Origin: Pedosphaera sp.
GTDB lineage: Bacteria > Verrucomicrobiota > Verrucomicrobiia > Limisphaerales > Pedosphaeraceae
Assembly (NCBI GenBank): GCA_028293285.1
Contig: JAQGPC010000292.1
Coordinates: 1-63,269, forward strand
DNA: 63,269 bases
Direction: 5' to 3'
Numbering within the stretch: position 1 is the stretch's first letter; each line of letters begins with the position of its first letter. This document shows, piece by piece, positions 34,019 to 42,666 of the stretch. Both the position numbers and the translations under genes were made by a program. Under the pieces are notes generated by a model, which saw only the letters and a program-made list of their open reading frames with translations, did not search any database and was not told where the DNA came from.

Positions 34019-35062
34019 TTACCGGACACCGATAGGCACGGTGACTCCAACCGTGCCGGAACTGCCCGACACCGCGCGGATGCCTTCATTGGCTGACCAG
34101 GTGCGCACAAAGGTAGTAACAATCAAATCAGCATAATCAGTTATAAACCGGTACGGAGCCAAAGGAACATATACAATGTCTCCCGGTTCCAGCAGGACAT
34201 TTTGTGCCTTGCCATGGATAATGTCATTATAGTCTACCTCGATGATTTGCGGTTCGCTCAGTGAACCGCGAACGATGGCAACATGTGAAAGATAGGCATT
34301 CTTGATGGTTCCATTTGCGCCCGCTACCGCCGAAACCACCGTCATTTGATCTGAGTAAGGCACAGTCCGCGGCGCAAGCACTGCCCCCAACACATAGATT
34401 TCTTGTGATAGTGAAGAAGGCACATAAACGAAATCACCCGGCTTGAGGTAAATATTTTGCGACATGTCCCCTTCCTGCAACAGACGAACAAAATTCACCG
34501 GCAGCATCGTGCCGTCGCGCATCACAAAACTATGCCGCAAGTCGGCCAATTCCTGGGTGGTAATTTGTGAAGCGGACTTTGCCGTTCCTCCAGCCAAAGA
34601 CAGTGCTTCCAATAAGGTCATGGAACCGGCTATGGGATAAACGCCCGGCTTGTTTAGACGGCCAAGCACCCAAACTGACTTGCTCGCCACCGCACGCAAC
34701 GTCACAACCATTTGCGGTTGGCTTTCATACTTGGATAATTCCTGTTCCACTGCGGTTTTGGCCTGGTTAAGGGTCATTCCATCCACATCAACTCCGGGCA
34801 GGAACGAATAATAAATTTTTCCATCCAACCCTACTGTGTTTGTGGAACGTGCCGTCGTCGTGCCAATTCTTTCAATCTCCAATTGGTCTCCCGGCCCCAG
34901 CACAAACAAATCCTTGGGTGGCTGAAGCAAGTCTGGACTTAATGCGCGCGTGACTACAGTGGCATTGTGAGGAACTGCCGCATGCTTCGGTTTTGTACTC
35001 TTGCACCCGACGAGTACGGTGAGGGCCAATCCTGCCCAGCAGAGAATCCCGGTTTTTTTCAT
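34019..35062 (-). CDS. Polysaccharide export lipoprotein, Wza/SLBB type
   Basis: A 347-residue outer-membrane lipoprotein (signal ending LTVLVGC, Cys 20). It belongs to the polysaccharide biosynthesis/export (Wza-like) family: an N-terminal Poly_export domain with FVLGPGDQLEIERIG and a GKIYYSFLPGVDVDGMTLNQAK segment, then two SLBB beta-grasp motifs, SVWVLGRLNKPGVYPI and EIYVLGAVLAPRTVPY. The C-terminus has a short hydrophobic stretch with YRFITDYADLIVTTFV, which could supply the outer-membrane helix of the channel. It is the third and last gene of the operon, 2 bases from the second Wza-like gene, and is followed by a hairpin. It exports the glycan made by genes such as those at 10-24 kb. Confidence 0.9.
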   Translation of the reverse strand: MKKTGILCWAGLALTVLVGCKSTKPKHAAVPHNATVVTRALSPDLLQPPKDLFVLGPGDQLEIERIGTTTARSTNTVGLDGKIYYSFLPGVDVDGMTLNQAKTAVEQELSKYESQPQMVVTLRAVASKSVWVLGRLNKPGVYPIAGSMTLLEALSLAGGTAKSASQITTQELADLRHSFVMRDGTMLPVNFVRLLQEGDMSQNIYLKPGDFVYVPSSLSQEIYVLGAVLAPRTVPYSDQMTVVSAVAGANGTIKNAYLSHVAIVRGSLSEPQIIEVDYNDIIHGKAQNVLLEPGDIVYVPLAPYRFITDYADLIVTTFVRTWSANEGIRAVSGSSGTVGVTVPIGVR

Positions 35063-35064
35063 AA

Positions 35065-36102
35065 TTATTTAATGATGGGGTCGATGAAGGGACCAACTCT
35101 TGCCCCGGTATAAGTAATCACCACACCTTCAATAAAGGCGCGGGTTGCGTCATCCAACAACTCCTCCACCTTGTGCCAAGGGCGGGGAGCCACATAAATA
35201 ATGTCCTTGGGCTGCAACTTAAAGTCCTTCGCCTTTGCATCCAGAATCTCCGAAGTATTGACCACAAACGTTTCGGGATGCGTCAGGGAACCGCGAATAA
35301 TGAGCACGCGGGTTTTATAAGCCTTGCTTGTAAAACCGCCGCGCGTGGTAATCGCCGCGATGGTGGTTGCGTTTCCAGTCAATGGCATTGTGCCGGGTGC
35401 CAGCACTTCACCCAGGACATAAACTTCATTCGCGCTGGCCGAGGCGAAGTAAAGATAATCGTTCGGCTCCAAGGCAATGTTCTGGGAAAGATCGCCATGT
35501 TGAAAGAGTTTCTGGAAATCCACCGGAATACGCTTTCCCTGGCGAACTAGAAAGCTGTGAGACAAATCGGCAGTTTCTACCGTGTTGCGTTCGAAGACGC
35601 CCGTCTCCAATCCCCCTGCCCGCGCAATTGCTTCAATGACCGTCAACGGCCGATCGAAGGTAAAAACTCCTTTGTTCACTATGGCGCCAAGCACGAAATA
35701 CTTTTTGCTGTGCATCGCGGCGGGAAAAATGATCGTTTTGGGAGAACGATAGAACTTGCCTAATTCCACATCCATCTTCGTCCGTAATTCATCAATGGTC
35801 AGGCCTGCCGCCATGATGTCCTGCGCCTGTAGATAACTGATGCGACCGTCAGGGCCGATAACCACATTCTCACGTGGCTGTTCCGCTGCGTCATTGATGA
35901 ACATGGAGAAGTTCAAGGCATCTCCGGGCCCGAGGGTCAAGCGGCGTTGCCATTCCGCGCGTTTGGCAGGAGCTGCCAATGAAAGATTGGTGGTCTCAAT
36001 GCCGCCAGCCGCAGGCGGTGCATCCGCTGCGATGGCAGAATGCCAGCCGGAAAAAAGGGTTAAATGTATAAGCACCAACCATCGACACGAGTGGTTTTTC
36101 AT
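35065..36102 (-). CDS. Polysaccharide export protein, Wza/SLBB type (second copy)
   Basis: A 345-residue exported paralogue of the following gene. The N-terminus has a signal peptide (HLTLFSGWHSAIA) rather than a lipobox. The Poly_export domain reads LTLGPGDALNFSMFIND with GPDGRISYLQAQDIM, and two SLBB segments follow: KYFVLGAIVNKGVFTF and EVYVLGEVLAPGTMPL. The C-terminus again has a short amphipathic helix (KVEELLDDATRAFIEGVVI). Its start overlaps the stop of the Wzz-like gene by ATGA (36099-36102), so translation is coupled. Two adjacent paralogues could form a mixed channel or serve successive layers, but this is inference. Confidence 0.9.
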   Translation of the reverse strand: MKNHSCRWLVLIHLTLFSGWHSAIAADAPPAAGGIETTNLSLAAPAKRAEWQRRLTLGPGDALNFSMFINDAAEQPRENVVIGPDGRISYLQAQDIMAAGLTIDELRTKMDVELGKFYRSPKTIIFPAAMHSKKYFVLGAIVNKGVFTFDRPLTVIEAIARAGGLETGVFERNTVETADLSHSFLVRQGKRIPVDFQKLFQHGDLSQNIALEPNDYLYFASASANEVYVLGEVLAPGTMPLTGNATTIAAITTRGGFTSKAYKTRVLIIRGSLTHPETFVVNTSEILDAKAKDFKLQPKDIIYVAPRPWHKVEELLDDATRAFIEGVVITYTGARVGPFIDPIIK

Positions 36103-38303
36103 AATTTGATCAGCGGTTCCGGCTCATGGTTTAGCACTGCGCCAACTAATTTGCAACGGGCATGACGCAGCGTTTCCAAATGCATACGGGTCTCCCGGGC
36201 ATGGGACTTGCCGCTATCCACCAGCCAAAGGACCTGCGGCAGGTTTTCGGCAAGCAATATTGCCTCGGGCATGGAAGCGGGAGGCAAGTCGATCAAAATG
36301 ACCGCTTGCGAAACCGCTCGCCATTTGACTAGTTCCTCCTGAAATTGAATACGCCGCGCCAGGTTCCAAACCAGACCCGGCAATTGGACATGTATGACCG
36401 AAGCAGCTTTTGCCTGCGTCAAACTCTGATTGGTATTTTGTGTCGACAAGTCAACCAGGCTTGAATTCTCGGCATTAGCTGCCGAGTTCGGCGCGGGTTT
36501 GGATTCTGGACTGGAGTTACTGGCTTCTTTCTTATCAGCAGACTTGGTTTCAGCCTCTGCTTTCGCGGACTCGCTGTTTTGCCTGGACTTCATTTCTTCG
36601 AAAGCTTTCCCAAATTCCAGCTTGGTTACTTCGAATCCACGCTCGCGTGCTGCGTCCACCAACATTTCCACCCAGGTTGTTCTTCCCTCACCCTCCGCGC
36701 AGGAAATCAAACCGCACACTGTGCCTCGATTGGAAGATTGGCTTAGTGTGCCGGAGAGAATGGTCCAAGTGCGGAAAGCCCAGGCCTTGCGCGCGCGTTC
36801 GTCCATCTTGTTTAGATTACCCAACGTCGCGAGCACGGGGAGATTGGTGACCCGGCGGACATCCGCCGCGGTTTTGAGGCGGGGATCGATGACCTCAACC
36901 AGCAAAATCAACATCATCGAAGCAATTACCCCAAAAATGCTGGCCCCAATGGCATAGATTATTCCCTTACGATATCGGGTGCTCTGGTCCACGTCCTTGA
37001 GCATTACCGGACTGAAATCGTAATAACCTTGTGCTCCCGCGAGATATTGCTGGGCTTGCGACTGGAGATTTTTCAACTTGGCCTGCCAGCTCTCTGCCGA
37101 CTTGATTCCGAATTTTATTTGAGCGTAATAAGGGGCATGTTTATTGATACTGCTGACTTTCTGTTGGAGTTCCTCTTTCCGTTGCTCAAGCTCCGCAATC
37201 TCCAACTCTAATTGCTTATACTGAAGGTTTTCTTCCGCCGTCCGCGAAGTAATTTGATTTCCACCCTCGTTCTTGCTTCCCGAACCGGTGCTTAATTGCT
37301 TCTTCAATTGATCGATTCGTTCCAGCACCGGGACAACGCTCGGATGCGAATCTCGTTTTCCTTCGCTCCGGAGAACAGCCAGCTTGTCTTCCGCTTCCTT
37401 GAGACTCTTTCTAATTGGATCATCCCTTAATAGCTCACTCCTCCGGACTGCAATGTTGGTGTGCGCCTTTAATTCATCAAGCTTTGAAAGCACATCTACC
37501 AACTGCTTGATATAAACCGGATCCTGCACCTCGGGATCAATCAGGTTGGCGTCCTTGCGGAATTCTGCCAGTTGTCGGTGATAATTCGTCAGTTGCATCT
37601 GGGCATCGATCAACTGATTGCTGAATCGTATGGAACTTAATGCCGGCTCGCTCCGCTGCTCCATGCGGCTCTGCTCAACGGCGTTGGTTGCATAGAGGTT
37701 CGCCAAATCGACCAATGCCTGCGGGTCCTTGCCTGAAAGCGTAACAGCGATTGTTTCAGAATTTCTTTCGGGAGCTACCAAAATGCTGGAAGTTATTTTC
37801 CTTTCCGGGATGGGCGGATTGAATGAGACACTGACTGCGCGAATCAATTGCGGCGAAGTTAAAAAGTTGATCAATGTCTGGTTTTCCAGATGCCGCGGCT
37901 TGTAACTGTCGCTGTCCTTGCTCAAGTCCAGGCCGGTGTTGTTAACATCTCGTAAATTGAGGGTCAGCCGTACTTTGTACTGCGTTCGCCAATAGCCCAC
38001 GGCTCCTCCCAAAAGCCCCATGATAAGTCCGGCAAGAACCAGCCAGTACCAGCGCTTTGTTAAAGCTCCAGGCAGTCGCCATGGATCAAAAGGCAGATCC
38101 ATCTTTTCATCTGTATCAAAATCGCCGTCACCCCCCCTGCCACCCCCTCGCGGAGACTCCATCAAGGCAGTTGACCTCACAGGTTGCGTCTCAATATAAG
38201 TCCCTGCCTCCGTTTCCTCTTCTGCTACGTCAATAGGCTTCGCACTGGCTTGCGCGCGCTTCTTACGTAATTCACTGATGCTTAATTCTACGTCGTCACT
38301 CAT
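36099..38303 (-). CDS. Wzz/GumC-type chain-length protein with degenerate BY-kinase domain
   Basis: A 734-residue inner-membrane polysaccharide co-polymerase. A disordered N-terminal tail (1-75) precedes TM1 (about 86-104), a large periplasmic coiled-coil domain (about 105-445, with the LRSEGKRDSHPSVVPVLERI motif), and TM2 (about 447-470). The cytoplasmic part aligns with bacterial tyrosine kinases but looks inactive: the Walker A site reads CAEGEGRTTW with Arg 541 where the catalytic Lys is normal, about 60 low-complexity residues (573-632) interrupt the domain, and no C-terminal Tyr cluster is seen. The Walker B-like ILIDLPP is kept. It starts the export operon and overlaps the first Wza-like gene. 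Upstream, 38304-38582 has no gene and probably holds the operon promoter. Confidence 0.88.
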   Translation of the reverse strand: MSDDVELSISELRKKRAQASAKPIDVAEEETEAGTYIETQPVRSTALMESPRGGGRGGDGDFDTDEKMDLPFDPWRLPGALTKRWYWLVLAGLIMGLLGGAVGYWRTQYKVRLTLNLRDVNNTGLDLSKDSDSYKPRHLENQTLINFLTSPQLIRAVSVSFNPPIPERKITSSILVAPERNSETIAVTLSGKDPQALVDLANLYATNAVEQSRMEQRSEPALSSIRFSNQLIDAQMQLTNYHRQLAEFRKDANLIDPEVQDPVYIKQLVDVLSKLDELKAHTNIAVRRSELLRDDPIRKSLKEAEDKLAVLRSEGKRDSHPSVVPVLERIDQLKKQLSTGSGSKNEGGNQITSRTAEENLQYKQLELEIAELEQRKEELQQKVSSINKHAPYYAQIKFGIKSAESWQAKLKNLQSQAQQYLAGAQGYYDFSPVMLKDVDQSTRYRKGIIYAIGASIFGVIASMMLILLVEVIDPRLKTAADVRRVTNLPVLATLGNLNKMDERARKAWAFRTWTILSGTLSQSSNRGTVCGLISCAEGEGRTTWVEMLVDAARERGFEVTKLEFGKAFEEMKSRQNSESAKAEAETKSADKKEASNSSPESKPAPNSAANAENSSLVDLSTQNTNQSLTQAKAASVIHVQLPGLVWNLARRIQFQEELVKWRAVSQAVILIDLPPASMPEAILLAENLPQVLWLVDSGKSHARETRMHLETLRHARCKLVGAVLNHEPEPLIKL

Positions 38304-38582
38304 GAATGCTCACTGGTTCCATCTATGGAAAAAACAATGCGATTCCATATAATTCACACGGGTTGCCGCATAAGTTCCAATAGACTGTAAAACTATAAAT
38401 TTACCTTAATTATGGCTCGTTTTCATTGCACGCTTATTTTCAAATCATTACGGAAAGCGTTTATCCGCTGATGTCAACATCGTAGTAGCAGCTTGGTCGC
38501 CAAGAGACACGCTTAAGGAAAGTTGGGCTGGGATTGCAACTCGTGAGCTTGGCGAACCCCCTTAATTTTATACACGTTAACG

Positions 38583-39344
38583 TTATCGAATAAACCGTAG
38601 CACCATTTCGACTACTTCTTCACCCTTTTCGGCATGTACCCAATGTCCTGCCTCTTGCACTGTAGCTAGTACAGCTTGTGGAAAGATTTTTCGAATCATG
38701 TCCATGTCGCGGTCTTGAACGTAATCTGATTGTCCCCCCCGGATAAATAGAACCGGCCCCATATATTCCCGATCTTTCGGCAAAGCACGATTCAGCCGCT
38801 CATAATTCTGATAAATGGCTCTCAGGTTAAGCTTCCACTTGAAAGTGGCATCTTCTCCTTGGGACAGGTTCTTCAATAGAAATTGGCGGACTGGCGTTTC
38901 CGGTATGGCAATGGTCAAAGCGTCATCAATTTCCTTGCGACTATGGAAAGCCGTTAAATCAAGTGCGAGTAATGCTTCAAAGATGGGTACATGCCAAGGT
39001 GGATACGCCTTCGGTGCTATATCCACCACGATGAGTTTTTCCACCTTGTCCGGGTATTGCAGGGCAAACTGCATCGCCATCTTGCCACCCATGGAATGTC
39101 CGAGCACATGCGCTTTGCTTAAACCATGGCTTTCCATGAACTCGAGCAAGTCCTCCGCCATAACTTCGTAATTGAAAACATCGCTATGTGGCGAGTTCCC
39201 ATGGTTGCGCAAGTCCACGGCGAACACTTGGAAATGTTCCCCCAACTTGCGACTGATGGTCTGCCAATTATCTGACGAGCCAAACAACCCATGCAGGATA
39301 ATCAGCGGAAACCCTGTCCCATGTATTCGATAATTCAACTGCAC
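38583..39344 (-). CDS. Alpha/beta hydrolase, YbfF-type esterase
   Basis: A 253-residue cytoplasmic hydrolase. Nucleophile elbow GHSMGG (Ser 84), oxyanion-side HGLFGSSDNW near residue 18, FAVDLRNHGNSPHS, and a late VLFIRGGQSDYV / EAGHWVHAEKGE that supply the catalytic Asp and His. This order fits YbfF-like acyl-CoA or ester hydrolases. The length and start are normal. The gene is monocistronic, next to the region upstream of the polysaccharide operon, and divergent from the SGNH lipoprotein gene. Its substrate cannot be read from the sequence. Confidence 0.88.
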   Translation of the reverse strand: MQLNYRIHGTGFPLIILHGLFGSSDNWQTISRKLGEHFQVFAVDLRNHGNSPHSDVFNYEVMAEDLLEFMESHGLSKAHVLGHSMGGKMAMQFALQYPDKVEKLIVVDIAPKAYPPWHVPIFEALLALDLTAFHSRKEIDDALTIAIPETPVRQFLLKNLSQGEDATFKWKLNLRAIYQNYERLNRALPKDREYMGPVLFIRGGQSDYVQDRDMDMIRKIFPQAVLATVQEAGHWVHAEKGEEVVEMVLRFIR

Positions 39345-39449
39345 AAATATGATTTGAATGGAAAAGCAGCCGCCTTCAACACAATAAAAAAGTCTGCCGG
39401 CCAGAATACAGAATTGATTGATTAATCATGGAACTTTAATCTTCGCTCC

Positions 39450-40514
39450 ATGCCCAAGCTCCCATTGTTTTTCTTTGCTGCCTTGTTCGTGTTAATTGCC
39501 GGTTGTTGCACCTATGTTCCGCCCCGCCCAAGCGAACCCAACGCTCATTATCAAATCGGCGAATCTGTGGTTTTGGCAGGTGAGCAACCGGCTCGCCTCC
39601 AATTTACTCCCAAAGGTTTGCCCCTCATTTTAGTACGCAGCACGTATCGTGATCCCCAACCCGAGACTATTCATTATGAGGAAAGCCGGGACTTTGTAAT
39701 CGATTATCAGGCTGGCACCATCCAACGCACGCCTCAATCCCGAATCCCGGATTTTTCAACGAACATGCTCTACGGCAAAATGAATTTTGATCACTCCCAA
39801 TTCCCCGGCTACGGCAATAAATCATTCTTCGTGTATGCCGATTATGCGCACAAAGAAAAGGCAAATTGGCCCATTCAGCCTTCACAGAAAAAGCTATTGC
39901 TCCGCACCCACAAAAAACTTCGCGCTGGCGAAAAACTGAAAATCATCGCTTATGGAGATAGCATCACCGCTGGCGGCGAAGCAACTCAACCCAGCCTGAT
40001 TTATTGGCAGCGTTGGGCCGATGAACTCCACCGCAAATACCCCCATGCTCAAATCGAAGCCATTAACGGCGCGACCGGCGGCGACTCCACTCGCAACGGC
40101 CTTGAACGATTACAGGTTAAAGTGCTCACCCAACAACCGGATTTGGTTCTCGTTGCCTTTGGCATGAATGACAACAACGTCGCCCAGTTTGGTGTGCCTC
40201 TCGATGAATTCAGACGCAACCTTGGCACTATCGTTGACCGCATTCACTCCGGCACGAAAGCCGAAATCATTCTCGTTTCCGCTTTTCCACCAAATCCCAA
40301 CTGGCACTTCGGATCAAAGCAAATGGAGAAATATGCACAAACCACGGAGCAAGTAGCCCATGAAAAACATTGCGCCTTTGCAGATGTCTACCGCAATTGG
40401 ATCACCGTGGCCTCCCATAAAAAGCCCGAAGATTTATTGGGTAACAACATCAACCACCCAAACGACTTCGGGCATTGGATCTACTTCCGGGTTTTAAACA
40501 ACCTTGGCTTGTAA
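39450..40514 (+). CDS. SGNH/GDSL-family esterase lipoprotein
   Basis: A 354-residue lipoprotein (signal MPKLPLFFFAALFVLIAGC; Cys 19). After an N-terminal beta-rich domain of about 150 residues, a SGNH hydrolase core follows: block I IIAYGDSITAGGE with catalytic Ser 171, a GATGGDSTRNGLERL segment with the Gly of block II, FGMNDNN as block III, and NHPNDFGH as block V with the Asp-His pair. It may remove acyl groups from glycans or lipids in the periplasm. The domain before the core is not recognised. It is monocistronic and divergent from the alpha/beta hydrolase. Its context near the polysaccharide export genes suits a glycan deacylase, but that is inference. Confidence 0.85.
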   Translation: MPKLPLFFFAALFVLIAGCCTYVPPRPSEPNAHYQIGESVVLAGEQPARLQFTPKGLPLILVRSTYRDPQPETIHYEESRDFVIDYQAGTIQRTPQSRIPDFSTNMLYGKMNFDHSQFPGYGNKSFFVYADYAHKEKANWPIQPSQKKLLLRTHKKLRAGEKLKIIAYGDSITAGGEATQPSLIYWQRWADELHRKYPHAQIEAINGATGGDSTRNGLERLQVKVLTQQPDLVLVAFGMNDNNVAQFGVPLDEFRRNLGTIVDRIHSGTKAEIILVSAFPPNPNWHFGSKQMEKYAQTTEQVAHEKHCAFADVYRNWITVASHKKPEDLLGNNINHPNDFGHWIYFRVLNNLGL

Positions 40515-40579
40515 AATCCGTTTTGCTTTCTGGCTCTTATCTGTGTTTATCGGTGTCTAACCGTGGTTAAACTGCATTT

Positions 40580-41635
40580 TCAGGGTTTCTTTTCCTTCTC
40601 ATTATTCGCCAGATTGCGTTTGGCGAGCTGTGACTTCAGAAATGTATCCGTAGGCGCTTGCTGCCAGGCCGTGTACCATAAATTGCCGAGCATCTGCCCT
40701 CCCTTAACCAATTGCCCCGTGAGAAATATTTTGCCCTGCAATCCAACTTCTCCTTCACCGGACAATTTTCCGGCCTTTTCCATTTGGTAAAGCGGTTCCA
40801 CCAATTTGTGGCTCTCCAGAAGGTATTCCGTAATTATGCCAAAAGTATCACCTGTCTTTTCCTTCGGATAGGCGAGCGAAACCAATTGCGCCGGATGAAT
40901 GAATTTTTCCGTCTCCTTCAAACTTATGCCGCCCACCTTTTGAAAGTAACCACCATCAATCCAGGAATGAATTTTCATGTCCGTGGAATATCCGTTTGGA
41001 TTTTCTCCCACCCAGCCGTGATGATGCTTGGTGGTGTGCAGCGGTTGCGCCGCATCGCCCACATAGTGTCCCAGAATACCCATGATATAAACGATGTTTG
41101 CCTGCGCGTTGGCAATTTCCGCCGGCGTGCCGCCGTTTTCTTTAAACGTTTTTAGATAAGAAAATCCTGATTTTAATTTGCTGAAATTTTCCTCAATGGC
41201 CCAGGGAATAAAGCCGAGGACTTCCCGGGAATGGTCATTGTTTTTCCCCGGTTCGATGGCGGGAAACTTTTCCGGATGGGCCGCTCGTGCCAAAGCCAGT
41301 TGCCCTGTGAATTCATAGCGAAAGCGGCTGAGATTATGCGGATCCATTCCATAAGCGCTGGTCAAATCTTCCAGGTCCATGTAATGGTCCGTCCCGTTAA
41401 AATGCTGGAGAGTCAAATCGCTCGTATTGCGCCACCGGTCCGGTTCACCAGCCAGAAATGCAATCCGCTCCCGGTATTCTGGCACAAACACAAAGGAAGG
41501 GAAATTGGTGGGCAGAGAAGCAATCGCTAATTGGTTGACCATTCGATGTCCTTCGTAATCCCAAGCCAACCCGGTAGTTTGGCTGAGGCCAAGGCTTAGA
41601 ATGAGACCTGCGGTAAAGGAGAAGAATTTTTTCAT
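40580..41635 (-). CDS. Secreted S1/P1-type zinc nuclease
   Basis: A 351-residue exported enzyme of the S1/P1 nuclease and zinc phospholipase C fold. The signal peptide (FFSFTAGLILSLGLSQTTGLA) is cleaved before W25, giving the family-typical N-terminal Trp whose amino group binds zinc, followed by WDYEGHRMVNQLA (H30). Further zinc ligands appear in PDRWRNT, TDHYMDLEDL and HYVGDAAQPLHTTKHHH. It would degrade single-stranded DNA or RNA, or 3'-nucleotides, outside the cell for phosphate or nucleosides. The ATG at 41635 is used because upstream TTG at 41659 would add residues before the signal. It is monocistronic. Confidence 0.9.
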   Translation of the reverse strand: MKKFFSFTAGLILSLGLSQTTGLAWDYEGHRMVNQLAIASLPTNFPSFVFVPEYRERIAFLAGEPDRWRNTSDLTLQHFNGTDHYMDLEDLTSAYGMDPHNLSRFRYEFTGQLALARAAHPEKFPAIEPGKNNDHSREVLGFIPWAIEENFSKLKSGFSYLKTFKENGGTPAEIANAQANIVYIMGILGHYVGDAAQPLHTTKHHHGWVGENPNGYSTDMKIHSWIDGGYFQKVGGISLKETEKFIHPAQLVSLAYPKEKTGDTFGIITEYLLESHKLVEPLYQMEKAGKLSGEGEVGLQGKIFLTGQLVKGGQMLGNLWYTAWQQAPTDTFLKSQLAKRNLANNEKEKKP

Positions 41636-41802
41636 GGCATGCTTGATACTTTCATCCAATTCTAACCACTTGCCGCCAAAGCAAAAGATAAAAAGAAGGC
41701 ATTAACCTGCCCGCAGAAAACTTGTGGAACATCGTAAGCCTCGATGCTAATTTCTTCCACCATTGACCTTTAGCCCTGTTGTTGTTTGCCGCCAACCAAG
41801 TC

Positions 41803-42666
41803 ATGAAAATCATCACCGATGAGCATTGCATCGAATATTCCCGCCCCGGCCATCCGGAAAGCCCTGCGCGCATCAGCCGCACACATGAAAAACTTCGCAG
41901 TCAGACCGACTTGCCTATTACTTGGGCAAAACCTTTACCCGTAGAGGACAAAGTCCTGCTCCGTGCTCATACTCCCGAGCATATCGCTGCACTGGATCAG
42001 GACGGCGACTTTGACGCCGATACTCCCGCTTATCCAAACATTGCCCAGCATGCCCGCCGCTCCGTTGGCGCTGCACTGGAAGCTTTAAAGTCAGCGCGTG
42101 CGGGCGAAATGGCATTCAGTCTCATGCGCCCGCCGGGACATCACGCCACGCGCAATCGACCAATGGGTTTTTGCTATCTTAATTCCGTCGCCATCACCAC
42201 CCTTGAGGCTCTCGCCACCGGTGCTAAACGCGTCGCTGTTTATGACTTCGACGTCCACCACGGTAACGGCACTGAAGCAATCTTGCTGAACCAGCCAAAC
42301 ACCGCATTTTTCTCTATCCACCAATTTCCCTGCTATCCCGGCACAGGTTCAGCCGACGTTGGCAATAATTGTTTTAACTTCCCCGTAGCACCCGCCACTC
42401 CGCGCGGACAATATCGCAAAATTTTGTCGAATGCCTTGGAGCGATTGAAGCAGTTCAAGCCCGATCTCATTGCCGTTTCCGCCGGCTTCGATGCATATGC
42501 CCGCGACCCACTCGCCCAGGAAACACTTGAAGTGGAGGATTTCCATTGGCTTGGGCAATCATTGCGCAATCTGAGTATTCCACTCTTCAGCCTCTTGGAA
42601 GGCGGCTATAGCGATGACCTGCCTGAGTTAATTTTGGCTTATTTGAAAGGGTTGGAGGGACAATGA
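41803..42666 (+). CDS. Histone deacetylase-family (acetylpolyamine/acetoin-type) deacetylase
   Basis: A 287-residue zinc amidohydrolase of the HDAC/AcuC/acetylpolyamine amidohydrolase family. Active-site motifs are intact: RPPGHHA (H113, H114), YDFDVHHGNGT (D148, D150, H152), SAGFDAYARDPL (D230) and LLEGGYS (G267-Y269). The ATG at 41803 (MKIITDEHC) is preferred because it starts the family N-terminus; an upstream in-frame start would add MLFAANQV. Bacterial homologues deacetylate polyamines or small acyl-amines. Its stop overlaps the start of the next lipoprotein gene (ATGA at 42663-42666), so the two are translated together, and the deacetylase may work in the same process as that exported protein. 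The substrate is not known. Confidence 0.92.
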   Translation: MKIITDEHCIEYSRPGHPESPARISRTHEKLRSQTDLPITWAKPLPVEDKVLLRAHTPEHIAALDQDGDFDADTPAYPNIAQHARRSVGAALEALKSARAGEMAFSLMRPPGHHATRNRPMGFCYLNSVAITTLEALATGAKRVAVYDFDVHHGNGTEAILLNQPNTAFFSIHQFPCYPGTGSADVGNNCFNFPVAPATPRGQYRKILSNALERLKQFKPDLIAVSAGFDAYARDPLAQETLEVEDFHWLGQSLRNLSIPLFSLLEGGYSDDLPELILAYLKGLEGQ

